Origin: Beroe ovata
Lineage: Eukaryota > Ctenophora > Nuda > Beroida > Beroidae
Assembly (NCBI GenBank): GCA_946803715.1
Contig: CAMPET010000130.1
Coordinates: forward strand, 21,549 to 69,122
Direction: 5' to 3'
Length of the DNA: 47,574 nucleotides
In this document: piece after piece, positions 10,539 to 21,910 of the stretch
Layout: every line of letters begins with the position of its first letter
Position numbering within the stretch: the stretch's first letter is position 1
Made by a program: the position numbers and the translations under genes
Notes under the pieces: generated by a model
Databases searched by the model: none
What the model was told of the DNA's origin: nothing
The model's input: the letters and a program-made list of their open reading frames with translations, nothing else

Positions 10539-11556
10539 TGAGAACGAGAGGCATACTATAAATGTAGAAACATCAAATCAGCGCTAACTGGGGTGTACAA
10601 TATGTACTCAATGACAATATATTCATTGTTATCTGATATGCGCACATGACGAGGAATGAGGATGTGTGATAATTCCCACATGATTATGACAGTGACCTAC
10701 TCAATGGAGTCATTATGGGGGGTTGTGCACCATGGGCAGCAGAGTCGACGTATGTGTTGCAATACTATGAAACGGTGCAACACATTTCTCATCAAATATC
10801 AGGAATATACACCGATATCTAGCACTTACCTCAGCAGTAGTAGCAGGTCTATTACAGCGCACTATAGAAGTAGAACATGACATGACATGTGGGTGTAGCA
10901 GTCTATCAGCATTTGACAGTTCTCGATTATGCAGCAGTACACTGGGTACGTGCTTAGAAATGTCCATTCTGTCAGCAGAGTATGGAGGTGTCACTATTGT
11001 ACCATGAGCTGGTGTCAAGATGGTATCACACTCCACAGCAATATCAGCGGGTGATATTTCACCATATTCAGGTGTCAATTCTCTGCTCTGTTGTAGTAGC
11101 ATCACTGGTTCATCAGCTTTACACCTCCCCTGTGATTTATGGTGATGTTCATATTATCCGCTCCAACAGTCATAGCTCAGTTTCTATCTATACCTACTCC
11201 TCATATTCATTTCATTCAGTGCGCACTGCAGAAAATAAGACTATTGTTCGACTGGTAGCTTGACTAAATGTGATAGCACCCCTAGGTAGTACTTGGGGTG
11301 ATTGAGCTTGGGTCAAGAACTAAGTAATTGTCGTAGTTCTTATAGGCACTATCTGATAGTAGTTCTTATAGGCACTATCTGATACCTATCTTGCATCTAA
11401 CATCTTAACATGACCAAGTGTCAATAAGTGAAACAGAAACAGTGAGATGTAGACAAATGCGCGCGCACTACAGCTCCTGATACATGTGCTGATGAAGGCC
11501 CTCTGTAATTTCATCTTAATATCAGCACCTTTGTACATGTAGTGCAGAACTACAAT

Positions 11557-11557
11557 C

Positions 11558-11596
<39 letters not shown>

Positions 11597-11654
11597 NNNN
11601 NNNNNNNNNNNNNTGTGTGTGTGTGTGTGGGTGTGTGTGTGTGTGTGTGGTGTC
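11557..11654. repeat. (TG)n microsatellite with 17-N gap (11597-11613)
   Basis: Near-pure GT dinucleotide on both sides of an assembly gap. Confidence 0.97.
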
Positions 11655-12883
11655 TAGACAAATCAACTGAAATATACAACATCTTGTTGTCACGAATCCG
11701 TACTTGTGTGATAGAACAGAACCCTTGCACTCACAAGGAAATGGTACTGAAGTAGGGATATTGCAGTTACTCAGTGTTAATATTGCCCGAGATTGGTCAA
11801 ACCCATATAACAACTCGCGAGTAACATCCTGAACAACACTCAACTCAGTACATGGGATATGGGAAAATGGTATCTGCTAGAATACCGTGTGTGGAATATT
11901 GGGTTGAGTACTCATTAGTCCAGACCCTCAATATTCGCTATTCTTGTGACGTAGTGTGCATAAGTACAGTACTATGGATCAGAACAAGTGCCTTATGCGA
12001 AGCTAGAACGATTAAAATGTTTAAAAAACATAGAAAGCAAGGATTGGTCTACAGAAACGTTTTGCTGCATCTTATTCCGCTAAAATCAAATCCAACCAAA
12101 CATCTTCAACACTGCTCAATACCTATATACACCGTGTACAAAAGCTATACATCGTATACATTATACAATATACATGATACAGTTATACATTACACGCTGT
12201 CACAATGCACAGCATCAGCAGTATACGAGTCGTGCAGTGTACAGGCGGTAAACCAACTCCAAGAACTACATAATACTCTATCCCGGTATAGTACTCCTAT
12301 ATAAACATTTTATTCTGTATGATGGGGCATTATACCCGTTTCAACTACTTCAAGCTTTTTCTCCCATGCTATGTTACAGCAAGGCATATAATATCTGCTG
12401 TGATATGGGTGTGACAGTTTATATAATGCACATTGATTCGTACTACGTTGGATCAAACTGACCAATCTAAGCACAAGAAAATATCTTACCATCGCTTGAA
12501 GACAGTCGAAACACTGAAAAATGAAGTCTTTTCCCAAATTGAAGACGCTGAACATCACTGACCATGCAACTATTTCCTGTTCCAATGGATGATATACGTT
12601 AGACCTTGGGCTGATGAAAGGAGTCGTGTGACCATTCCCTGGCGGGTTCAAAAGAATTTATATCGGAGTAACGACTACTTCTAATACCAGCTATCACTAG
12701 TAGTTAAGTCAATGAAAATAAGCATAAGTTAGGGCAGGGAAATGATGATAAACACAAGATGGGCGGAATAAAAGGAAAACGCCACACATCGTTATCAGCA
12801 ACATCACACAATGCTCCTCGCACATTGGTAATGAATAATATTGTACCCCATCTTTAAATACTCCAGTACCGCACACACAATCA

Positions 12884-12924
12884 CACACACACACACACAN
12901 CACCCCCACACACACACACACACA

Positions 12925-12957
<33 letters not shown>
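12884..12957. repeat. (CA)n microsatellite with one N (12900)
   Basis: Dinucleotide CA run interrupted by an N and a short CCCCCA block. Confidence 0.97.
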
Positions 12958-13477
12958 TACAATGCTATAATACAAGGCGTACTCACTATTCAGTCATTAT
13001 GATATTCCAGTGTTTTTGAACTCATTATATCGGTTATCTGACGATAACCGATAACTTAATGCTTAAAATTGCATTGGTAACTTTATTCAGATACCACAGT
13101 GAAGGCAGTCCTAACAAACCTATCTAACCTTAGCGAAGAATTGTGTTGATATGACAAAAAGTACAGCAGTCAGTATCACATGATAGCAATACTGCATTTC
13201 TGTGGTAAAGACCGGGGTTAACGATAGCTGGCTGGGTGACTTACGGCTGTGCAATATGACAGGTATCTTAACGAAATTAGTATTGATTAACCGATTATCA
13301 AGTCTGCACTGGCCGCCTTGCATCCTTGATTGATGCTCTCTGAAATAGGCATGAAAATTACTAATTGTTTAGTAATTTCCATCACATCCATGACAAGATA
13401 GTGAAAACAGCTATTGAGGTAGCTGTTTCAACATCATGGTCACAACTACAACAGTTGTCAAGGGATAAAAGTGTTTA

Positions 13478-13546
13478 CATGGTAGTCCTGGATAGTAACA
13501 ACAAGCTGGGTTCTGCCACAACCCTGATTGTCTTCTTCCTATTCAG
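13478..13546 (+). other. Possible alternative first coding exon of the innexin gene
   Basis: The frame reads MVVLDSNNKLGSATTLIVFF then LF and ends CTATTCAG|gtacgt in phase 2, the same phase as the annotated first exon (14473-14603), so it could splice to exon 2 at 14810. It resembles the innexin N-terminus: an Asp/Asn-containing segment, then the start of TM1 (compare [20 protein letters not shown]). The frame is open upstream to about 13365, so the true start may lie further 5' or in another exon. It could be a duplicated first exon in use, or a relic. Confidence 0.35.
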
Positions 13547-13563
13547 GTACGTGTCACATTTAT

Positions 13564-13622
13564 CTAGCAAGTGCAACAATCTGCTGTCACTAGTAGTGAC
13601 AGCAGAATGTTGCACTTGCTAG
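13564..13622. repeat. Near-perfect inverted repeat, 29-bp arms, 1-base spacer
   Basis: Arms 13564-13592 (CTAGCAAGTGCAACAATCTG...) and 13594-13622 are inverse complements with one mismatch. It lies directly after the possible alternative innexin exon. Confidence 0.9.
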
Positions 13623-14025
13623 CATGAGTGACTCACTACCTTAGTGACTCACTACCTTATTAAGAATCGGTGATATACATGGTTCCTCAACCCTCGTATA
13701 CCAAATTCAAAATAATGTTGAGCAAAGATTAAGGACAAGTTAGAGAATAGGATATGTTGAAACAGGCACATCCCATTAATATTGACTAATTTGTCATCTT
13801 CTTGTTTCTACCGCTTATGCATATATTGATACGCGTGGTTTGTGTATAATGGCACATTATAATGGCACTGTATGTATGCATAGTGCATGACGCATGTATG
13901 CATACACGCATCCCTCCCCACTGATTACTCTCTCTCCCGCTTACACATGTGAGACCGCTGCTTTCATACCACCACTGATATCACTAGCAGTGTAATTTGC
14001 TTGTATACCTTCTGTGTTTGAGTCT

Positions 14026-14118
14026 GTGTGTGTGTGTGTGTATCTGTGTATGTGTACTGTGTGTGTACTGTGTGTGTGTGCGTGTGTGTTTGTGTGNTGT
14101 GTGTGTGTGTGTGTGTGC
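14026..14118. repeat. (TG)n microsatellite with one N (14097)
   Basis: GT-rich repeat with interspersed TGTACTGTG variants, upstream of the innexin first exon. Confidence 0.95.
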
Positions 14119-14472
14119 ACGACTTCCTGCTCATTATCCGAAGTAATATCCATATGATTGTTGTAATCATTGTACTCAGCAATGTACTAGGTACTTGCTC
14201 TAGAAGGATCCTAAACGTTGCCCTTCTTGTGACCAGTCTTTGTGCGGTGCATACTGTACAATGTACATGGTATATTGTACAGTTTACACTGTTCAATGTA
14301 CATCGTTAATGGTTTCAAAATGTATATTCTTTTGTGTTGAAATGTACATTGATAAACGGGTCCCGACCCACGGGATCGCACGATCACAACTATGTTATTC
14401 GACTCAACACCCGCTCTAGATACATCCTCCTTGACCCCTATAGGTCTCCAGTGAGGAGCAAACGCCGCCAGC

Positions 14473-17400
14473 ATGTATCTGTTAACAATCGGTCTGGAAA
14501 AGATGAAGGGAGCTATCCCCCAGACTATCAGCATTGATGACGTCACAGACCAGATCAACCGTAACACCATGACACGAGTCATGGTTCTCTTCTCCATACT
14601 CAGGTTCCGAGATATTACCTCACAAATCACACTGTACCATCATGTATTTCACAAATCTCACTCTACCTTCATAACTCTGGCCCATTTAGATAGCTCGAGA
14701 GAAATGCCCCATTTCTATGCCTCTTTACCGTAGCTTTAGTAAAGGCATGGACATAGAACTGCTGAATCGTACTTTCCCTGAATCTCCTGATTAATTCCCT
14801 CCCCCACAGTCAGTTTAACCAGCTGTTGGGAGCAAACATCAGCTGTCTGGGTTTCACCAAGTACAGCAAGGAGTTCGCAGAGCAGTTCTGCTGGACTCAG
14901 GGTATCTACACTAACAGACGGGCATATGACGTGTCTGAGGAATTGATACCGTATCCGGGAATAACCCCTTGTGTAGCAGAGGTCAACAAACAGTCGGGGT
15001 GAGTGGAGTGAGCGGTGTGGCGGTGACTGATCGTAGTTAGTGAGTGGGGTTGACGGGGTGAGTTATCACTGATTAAGTTAGTGAGTGGGGTTGACGGGGT
15101 GAGTTATCACTGATTAAGTTAGTGAGTGGGGTTGAGTGGTTGACGGGGTGATGGGTTCAGTGAGCGATGTTACGTGAGGGCACTATTGGGGGAGAGAGAG
15201 AGGGGTGAGTGGAGGAGCTAGATGGGCGTTGTTTGTCACTCGATAGATTGGGTGGAGTAGATCTAGAAGCGGTGTCTCAGCAGGTAGGTATTTGAAATCG
15301 GGTTATTTTGAGGTGTGTTGGTGTGGTGAGTGCACTTTAGTATCTATAACATGGAATTAGCATAGATAGGAATTAGAAAAGATTCTCCACAAAAAGCTGG
15401 GGAAAGAAGCAAAATGTCGTGCGATGGTTTGAAATAGTGAGAGTTACCGTAAACTAAAAGAAATGAAGTATGATGTTATTAAAATATTCCCACCCAAGAA
15501 GAAAATGAAGACTTGTCACTCTCTTGACAGTAAGTGAATCTCGAAGTTAGAATTTTTAATCGAATTTTTATAGTTACCGAATTTTGTTCTGTTATTTTAG
15601 TTCAAAATTCTGGAAAATGAGATACTAAATACGGCCCTAAACGTATACTGGGAGTCTAGTCGGTTCTCAAAAATTGAAATCTGGGAGAAATCCTTTGACT
15701 TTGAGATCGTGTGGCTAATGGAATCGTCGAAATCATAAAGCCACCCACATTGAAATGACATACTATTGCATTGTGGGATTGTCCTACGCCACTAGCAATA
15801 TGACAGGACGTCGGGCGTTCTGATGTTCATAAACATAAGTGAAATCACTCTCCGCCTTCAGGAAATTTAATCGAACTTCGGGACACGGCAGCATATATCC
15901 TCAGAGGGGAGGGGGCGTTGTTGGTACAGGGGAGGGCAATTCTATCACACACCCACTCACAAACACACACACACACACACACACACANTGTTTGTCAAAT
16001 TCTCTGAAATTATATCATCACACACACACACACACTCACACACACACACACACACACACACAGGGTAAAGAAGATGTATTGTAACGATGATTTACAGTAC
16101 AAGGACAAGGTATTCCACAGTTGGTACCAATGGGTTCCGTTCTACTTCATGGCTGTCGGAGTGGCATATTACATGCCTTATCTCGCTCTCAAAGCAACAA
16201 GTAAGTGCCCTGAGAGTGTAACCCTTTTCGTGCTACATGCAATGTCACTCACTCATGAGTATTGAGTAGCGTCGTCATGTCTCACAAATCAGTATCACTC
16301 ATGCTGATACCCTCTCCTAGAGCTCAACAGGATAAAGCCACTCATCAACCTACTGAAAGACGAGAACAACATTAACGCCCATCCCAAGCTTGTAGTTAAG
16401 AAGATTGCCACATGGATCTATAATGAGGTAACACATGATGCAAAATATTCAGAACATAGAGTTTCCCCCGTAAAGTTGTTCGGAATCCACGAAACCCATC
16501 CAAAATCAAGTATTAGAAGACTGACTTTATGATTAACAAAATTACAATGCCATTCCATTTCATTTGTCTCCCAGGCCATGGCATTTCCATACGGAAAAAC
16601 TTTGTACTAACGCGGGTTTACACACTGCAGGTAGTGTATCCAAGATACGCAACAACATCGAGAATAGCCAAGTTCTGGAATGACTTTGGTCTCGTGTTTG
16701 GTGTTTCCATGGTCAAGTTCATGTATTTCGGTGAGCTTCACTTCATATCTACGCAATGATCTATCACAATGGATCCTACAATGCTATCACGTGGACAAGA
16801 AGTATTCTAGTCCCAAACAATGAATTCCAGGAACAGCACTAGCACACATGGTTATCACCGCGCAGATGTTCAAGATAGGGAACTGGATCACATACGGTAT
16901 ATTGTTCGGGGCCCCAATCGGGGCCTCCGGGTCAGACAAAACCCATGTTAAAGATGTTATCTTCCCCAAAGTTGTGGCTTGTCGGATTGTGAAGTGGGGT
17001 GCTACTGGCAAAGAGCCAGAAACAGGTAGATGAACATTGAATCATTTCTTGATCTACAAGACTGCTGTCTATATTGTGGTGTTTGAGTTTTGTGTCTAAT
17101 TGTGTTATTCTCATTTTCTCGCTCCTACCTCCTCACTTCCTGGGACTCACGCGTTGTATGACAGGAATGTGCACACTGGCCCTTAACGTGATGAACCAAT
17201 ACCTGTTCCTCGTGATGTGGTACATCAACGTGTTCCTCATCTTCCTCAACTTAGTCAGGTACCTACTTCCCACTCACACTCACACTCACACTCACTCTCA
17301 CTCTCACACTCACACTCACACTCACACTCACACTCACTCTCACACTCACACTCCCACTCACTCTCTCAGTGTAGGGTGTGATCTCTGCAGTAGACGGAGA

Positions 17401-18061
17401 CCCAGGACTCTGTAGACCAATTCCAGAAAATCATGAAAACTGATACTGTAATTGTAAACTGGGAGGAATATTGTCCTTCTGAAATCCTGACTTACCGGTT
17501 GACACAGACAATAACCGAGTGTTATTTTCAGCTGGCTGTTTACCATGTTCAAGCTCCTTAATCCCAGCATTTCACATAAGTGGATTATAAACTCATCAAT
17601 GATGCAGAACCCCAAAGACTTCAGTAGGATGTTTGGCTACATTGGACCCTCAGGTTGGACATGATGTCAATGATATCATCCATAGTATGAGGCGATTGAG
17701 GTGCGTGTGTGTGAGTGTGAGTGTGAACTGAGTACTGACCTGTGACCGGTGATACCTCATGATATGTGGGATTTAATTTCTATATCCATCCACAGGACGA
17801 ATAATTATCACGAAGCTATCGGAGAGCATGTCTGGGTATTTACTGGCTAAGGTCTCGGCAAAGGTGGTAAGGAAGATAGACAATCTGCAGAAGATACGCG
17901 AGAGTAAGACACCGATGGAGTTTTACCGGGTAAACGGACAACCATCTGAGCTGGCACGGGAACCGCTCATGGATGCCGCCGTAATGGCATTGGGAGCGGT
18001 GCCAAACTGTATGCCGAGTCAGGGACTGATGATGAGACCTCGGAGTAAGACAATGTCATGA
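14473..18061 (+). CDS. Innexin (gap-junction / hemichannel subunit)
   Basis: Nine exons: 14473-14603, 14810-14998, 16064-16200, 16321-16427, 16631-16730, 16831-17025, 17165-17258, 17532-17653 and 17796-18061. They give 446 residues with all phases matching. Innexins are four-TM proteins that form gap junctions and hemichannels. Diagnostic features: an N-terminal [14 protein letters not shown] before TM1; a first extracellular loop with FCWTQGIYT, the PYPGITPC segment and the hallmark YQWVPF at TM2; a second loop with FPKVVACR and [20 protein letters not shown] leading to TM4; and a C-terminal [13 protein letters not shown]. Loop 1 shows four cysteines and loop 2 two; innexins usually have two per loop. 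The third exon's acceptor is the end of a (CA)n microsatellite. The ATG has an acceptor-like AG one base upstream. Confidence 0.93.
14999..15170. repeat. Tandem repeat of about 47-48 bp, three copies, in an innexin intron
   Basis: The unit GTTAGTGAGTGGGGTTGACGG then gGTGAGTTATCACTGATTAA recurs from about 15030 to 15150. Each unit also carries GGTGAGT/AGTGAGT strings that resemble 5' splice sites, next to the true donor at 14999. Confidence 0.8.
15960..16063. repeat. (CA)n microsatellites ending in a splice acceptor
   Basis: Two CA runs (with N at 15988) fill the intron end. The last ACACAG supplies the AG of innexin exon 3. Confidence 0.93.
17275..17366. repeat. (CACACT)n/(CT)n repeat in an innexin intron
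   Basis: Hexamer-like ACTCAC/TCACAC repeats follow the exon 7 donor at 17259. Confidence 0.93.
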
Positions 18062-18797
18062 GACTGAGGGTAGAGACAGAGAGTCGTGGCGCATGAAATT
18101 TTGATAAAATCCTGCCAGCGAGGATATATGAATAGCAGGGACTGAGAGTAATCTTACAATACAGAGAGAGCATCAGATAGAAGAGTAAAATACGGAGATG
18201 TGTGATCAGACGATAAGGGTCCGTATTTTTAAGGTGACGTCACGCCAGGAAAGCAATAGGCGACCTCTGTCGTCAGGGATTGACAAAATGAGAAGATTTT
18301 ATGTGGCATGAACAAGCGAATTTTGATCATCTTCAAGTTACAAGTCATTTTTCATTACAAGAATTCCCTATGATTTAACGGAAATAGAAAGATTATCGTA
18401 TAAATCGTTACAAACCGACTAAGACATCAAAGCGAATAAGTCTATTTGTGGTTATTATTACTTTCTGGAAGTGGAAAGGTATTTCTCATGAAACTGTAAC
18501 ATAAACAATGATTTTGATATTGATTCCAACAAATTGTTGTCGATAATTCTATTTCAAAAGCTGGCTAGTATAGTGGGTACTCCAAATGGTATTTCCTCAC
18601 AAAATGTTGAACCTAGGCGCAGGCAAATAGCTGACATATACAGGAAAATTAACGATAGAATAGTTCAAATCCTAGACAGTTGAATTCAAAGACTTTGAAG
18701 TCTTGCTCCGCCCACAACCGATCAATTTGTCACTGGGGGAGGGTCACCCCTGACCGATACTGGCATAAAATGTCACTCTATTTATAGAACTAGAACT
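18062..18797. other. Convergent intergenic region innexin / COQ10
   Basis: The genes on either side converge here (stops at 18061 and 18798). AT-rich sequence with no further gene or RNA seen. Confidence 0.6.
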
Positions 18798-20968
18798 CTA
18801 TCTGCGCCGTCGTCTGGCGTGTTGCGGTCGGTCAGCGGCGGAGAGCGCCGATACGCTCGTCGGCTCGCCGTAAACCTGCCGGAGCCGAGTTTCGAATGCG
18901 GGTATCATTTGGTCGACCACTGCACTCTTGAAGAAACTGGCAACGCCGTTATAGAACTTGTTCGTAAACCTGGGTGAAATTATTGTTGTTGACTCGATAT
19001 TCAACAACAGGCACTCAAGCAATTACATAATTGAAATACTATTCGATTGCTCTCAAATCTTGAGTAATAATAAATCTACCTGAATGAGACTTGAAAGTCC
19101 ATGGATGAAGTATGCTCTCTTGGCCCCGGTCCTATCTTCCATTCCATATTGAGGTGGTCGAACAGCTTCTTATTCTCGCACACAGCTGTGACCAACTTTT
19201 TCCCATCTAGTGTGGTTGAACCGTCTACTTTGGACAAGTAGCTCAGTTTGTACAGTTGAAATCCAACCTGAGAAAATGTCTCATATTTTATAACTGGTAT
19301 ACACTATTTGACAGTTACACCACTAAATGACCAACTGTGACGTGGGAATGCTTCCTTGCGATGGAATTTGCTGACACCAGTAGTCAGTACGACAAAACAA
19401 GGCTGTGTTACGAATGGGTACCTATTCGTCACAACTTGCTAACACCACAACTGTGACGTAGGAATGCATGCATGTGATGGAATGCGCTGACACCACCACG
19501 TCAGAACAGGCCTGTGTGACGAATAGCTACCTATTCGTAACAACTTGCTGACACCACAACATTGAACTGTGACGTAGGAATGCATGCTTGCGATTAGAAT
19601 TTGCTGACACCACTACATAACTGTGACGAAGGTATGTATGCATGCGATGGAATTCGCTGACACCAGTACGTCAGAACAGGCATGTGTGACGAATGGGTAC
19701 CTATTCGTCACTACTTGCTGACACCACAACATGACTGTGACGTAGGAATGCATGCATGTGATGGAATGTGCTGACACCACCACGTCAGCATAGGCCTGTG
19801 TGACGAATGGGTACCTATTCGTCACAACTTGCTGACACCACAACATAACTGTGACGTAGGAATGTATGCATGCGATGGGATTCGCTGACTCCACTACATT
19901 GCTGTGACACACTCTGTTGAAGTTGTACCACATAAATTTTATACTTCAGAATCTTTTTGTTTACTCGGATAAGCTTTGCTCGAGCTTGTTTACTCGACTT
20001 TAACATTCAAATTACTCATTCAAATAAGTTCGGATTCACAAAAAGCAAAACGAGCGCGATATAATTTGTTGTGCGCGTCACACCCAACACGTAACATGAC
20101 ATGCGCGTCACGAAAAGTCACATGAAATATCTAAAATTCTGCCGAAAAGTGGCACATGCACATTCCAGCGCTTGTACATGGTTGTCGTAGAAGTTGTCGT
20201 AGAAGTATTTTGGCTCAAGAGTTATACATACATACACTCACCAGCAGTTCAGCTTCCATGATGTCATGTCGTTTNTAGATATGCATGCATGCGATGGAAT
20301 TTGCTGACACCACTACATAACTGTGACGTAGGTATGCATGCATGCGATGGAATTCGCTGACACCAGTATGTCAGAACAGGGCCGTGTGACGAATGGGCGC
20401 CTTTTCGTCACAGCTTGCTGACACCACTACGTAACTGTGACGTAGGAATGTGTATTGCATGCATGCGATGGGATCAGCTGATACCACTACGTAGCTATGA
20501 CACACTCTTTAAAAGTTGTGCCACATAAATTTCATACTTCAGAATCAGTTTCTTTACTCGAATAAACATTACTCGAGCTAGTTTACTCGACTTAAACATT
20601 CAAATTACTCATTCAAATAAGTTCGGATTCACAAAAAGCAAAACGCGCGCGATATAATTTGTTGTGCGCGTCACACCTAAGACGTAACATGACACGCGCG
20701 TTACGAAAAGTCACATGAAATATCTAAAATTCTGCCGAAATGTGGCACATGCACATTCCAGCGCTTGTACATGATGGTCGTAGTGGTAGCTGTATTTTGG
20801 CTCAAGAGTTATACATACATACACACACCCACCAGCAGTTCAGCTTCCATGATGTCATGTCGTTTAGTAGTGGTCTGACTGTGTACTGTACTTTGTAGAC
20901 AGTATGGAATGAACTCCTTGTACTCTCCTACATTCATGACTACTGAATATATTTCCTCTGGTGACCAA
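18798..20968 (-). CDS. COQ10: Coenzyme Q-binding protein COQ10 (START-like), 5' end not found
   Basis: Three exons on the reverse strand: 20833-20968, 19080-19267 and 18798-18969, with consistent phases and a TAG stop at 18798-18800. Recognisable COQ10 stretches: SPEEIYSVVMNVGEYKEFIP, corresponding to [20 protein letters not shown] in the human protein; VCENKKLFDHLNMEWKIGPG; and the C-terminal helix KSAVVDQMIPAFETRLRQVYG. COQ10 is a mitochondrial START-fold protein that binds ubiquinone and supports respiration. The N-terminal targeting sequence and the YSERR-like block must lie in exons to the right that I could not find, possibly in the gap at 21831-21910. The intron 19268-20832 carries the duplicated repeat block. 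The C-terminus ends in an Arg-rich tail. Confidence 0.9.
19330..20520. repeat. Minisatellite of about 116-bp units plus a duplicated flank, within a COQ10 intron
   Basis: The unit contains CTGTGACGTAGGAATGCATG, GCGATGGAATTCGCTGACACC and a palindromic GTGACGAATGGGTACCTATTC block. About five to six units run from 19334 to 19900, and more copies occur at 20278-20510. It lies wholly in the COQ10 intron 19268-20832. Confidence 0.85.
19855..20867. repeat. Direct duplication of about 400-420 bp (19855-20274 and 20448-20867) that includes part of a COQ10 exon
   Basis: Both copies run through TTTACTCGACTT(T/A)AACATTC, GATATAATTTGTTGTGCGCG and TGCACATTCCAGCGCTTGTA. Both end in CAGCAGTTCAGCTTCCATGA TGTCATGTCG. 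In the right copy that last stretch is the 3' end of the COQ10 exon 20833-20968. The left copy (about 20242-20274) therefore holds a truncated exon fragment with its donor, and stops beside a single N at 20275. Confidence 0.85.
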
Positions 20969-21326
20969 CTGGAGGAATTCATGTGTTGTCAAATAAATAA
21001 ATTCGACAATCCTACATCGTTGCAGATGGTAATGATTATAATTACCCCACAATTCGAACATCGTTGTGTATCACATCATCAGTGTGTTCCTCAAGATCGT
21101 CGTAATGACTGTGAGTACTGTGAGAACTCTGCTGCAACTTACGACGCTTCTCATGGCGCTTCTGTTGCCGATTACTGAGCGGGAGAGAGGGGTCATGACA
21201 CCTCGTGACAAGATGGTGCTGCTTGACAGATGTCAAATTACAGTTGTCCTAAAGACAATATGACAAATGGATGTTTGGTCCATGCAATTTGGTTCATGTG
21301 TACCTATTCTGATTTTTATACTCACA
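20969..21326. other. No firmly supported gene
   Basis: The missing COQ10 5' exon is expected to the right of 20968, but I could not find it here. Open frames on both strands exist. None resembles a known family and they overlap each other. Confidence 0.4.
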
Positions 21327-21440
21327 GTTTGTCAGCTGGTTCTTCATCATGATGATGGTCCTCATCATGGTGGTCAAACGGGTTATATGCGTTCCTGCTC
21401 GGTTGACACGCTACCTTGATTTCCCTATAGAGAAGTTGGT

Positions 21441-21553
21441 CAGGTACTCACTCACTCTCTCACTCACTCACTCACTCACTCACTCTCACTCTCTCACTCA
21501 CTCACTCACTCACTCACTCACTCACTCACTCACTCACTCACTCACTTACTCAG
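21441..21553. repeat. (ACTC)n tetranucleotide repeat
   Basis: CACTCACT repeats end in ACTTACTCAG, which serves as the acceptor of the following exon. Confidence 0.95.
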
Positions 21554-21830
21554 GCAATATCCTGCTGTTTGTCTGGACTAGAGAAGATATTTAACGCAGA
21601 GCAGATAACGGATTACATGAGGGACAACATAGAGGAGCAGAGGTTCATTGTAAAAGTGAAGGCCATGTGAGTTAACACGGAATTTCCACAATATGAAGAC
21701 ACTGTTTATTCCCTATGATAATCACTGTAATCGTGACATGTTCTTCTCACAGTGTGGGGGAGAGAACGCTAAGTGTAGAGCTGTGGGAGGATATTGAGGA
21801 TGGAGACAAGGTTAATGATATCCTACTGGC
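21554..21830 (+). CDS. Exons of a Tudor-domain-like protein (truncated by gap)
   Basis: Two exons, 21554-21666 and 21753-21830, join in phase 2. They encode AISCCLSGLEKIFNAEQITD followed by YMRDNIEEQRFIVKVKAIVGER, then LSVELWEDIEDGDKVNDILL. This matches the second half of an extended Tudor domain (QAIxCxL strand, a linker helix, then VELxDxxDxxDVNINxxLI), as in TDRD proteins that bind methylarginine in germ-granule and piRNA factors. The frame runs into 80 Ns. A candidate preceding exon (about 21327-21437, ...VPARLTRYLDFPIEKL) fits the Tudor pattern but needs a weak donor (gtcagg) for phase. The aromatic-cage half is not seen, so methylarginine binding is unproven. Confidence 0.45.
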
Positions 21831-21910
21831 NNNNNNNNNNNNNNNNNNNNNNNNNNNNNNNNNNNNNNNNNNNNNNNNNNNNNNNNNNNNNNNNNNNNNN
21901 NNNNNNNNNN
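21831..21910. other. Assembly gap (80 N)
   Basis: Run of 80 N between coding sequence and ACTC repeats; its true length is probably unknown. Confidence 1.

Larger units (their letters stand above)
10539..13365. other. Long region without a supported gene; microsatellites and short direct repeats
   Basis: Open frames here lack family resemblance or splice-consistent partners. Contents: a 27-bp tandem duplication (tagttcttataggcactatc...) at about 11333-11386, a (TG)n run with a 17-N gap at 11557-11654, loose TATACA repeats at about 12123-12196, and a (CA)n run with one N at 12884-12957. Confidence 0.6.

Noticed and set aside
10713-11105. 130-codon open frame on -
   Set aside because: Just upstream of the repeat-protein gene, but it does not carry the 13-residue unit and has no coding-like conservation.
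11558-11755. Open frames of alternating Cys-Val or Thr-His
   Set aside because: Translations of (TG)n/(CA)n microsatellites; the same holds for similar frames at 12709-12986, 13941-14153 and 38012-38416.
11852-12304. 150-codon open frame on +
   Set aside because: It has no family resemblance and the 3' half is built of TATACA-type repeats. I see no splice partners.
12310-12651. 113-codon open frame on -
   Set aside because: No recognisable domain and no consistent exon neighbours.
20909-21178. Forward open frame that looks like the start of a Tudor protein
   Set aside because: Its first part is exactly antisense to the COQ10 exon 20833-20968, which has clear family identity and splice-consistent partners.
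21003-21245. Reverse-strand frame rich in His, Asp and Glu as the missing COQ10 5' exon
   Set aside because: It lacks the YSERR-type sequence expected before the first found COQ10 exon, and no phase-consistent join was found.
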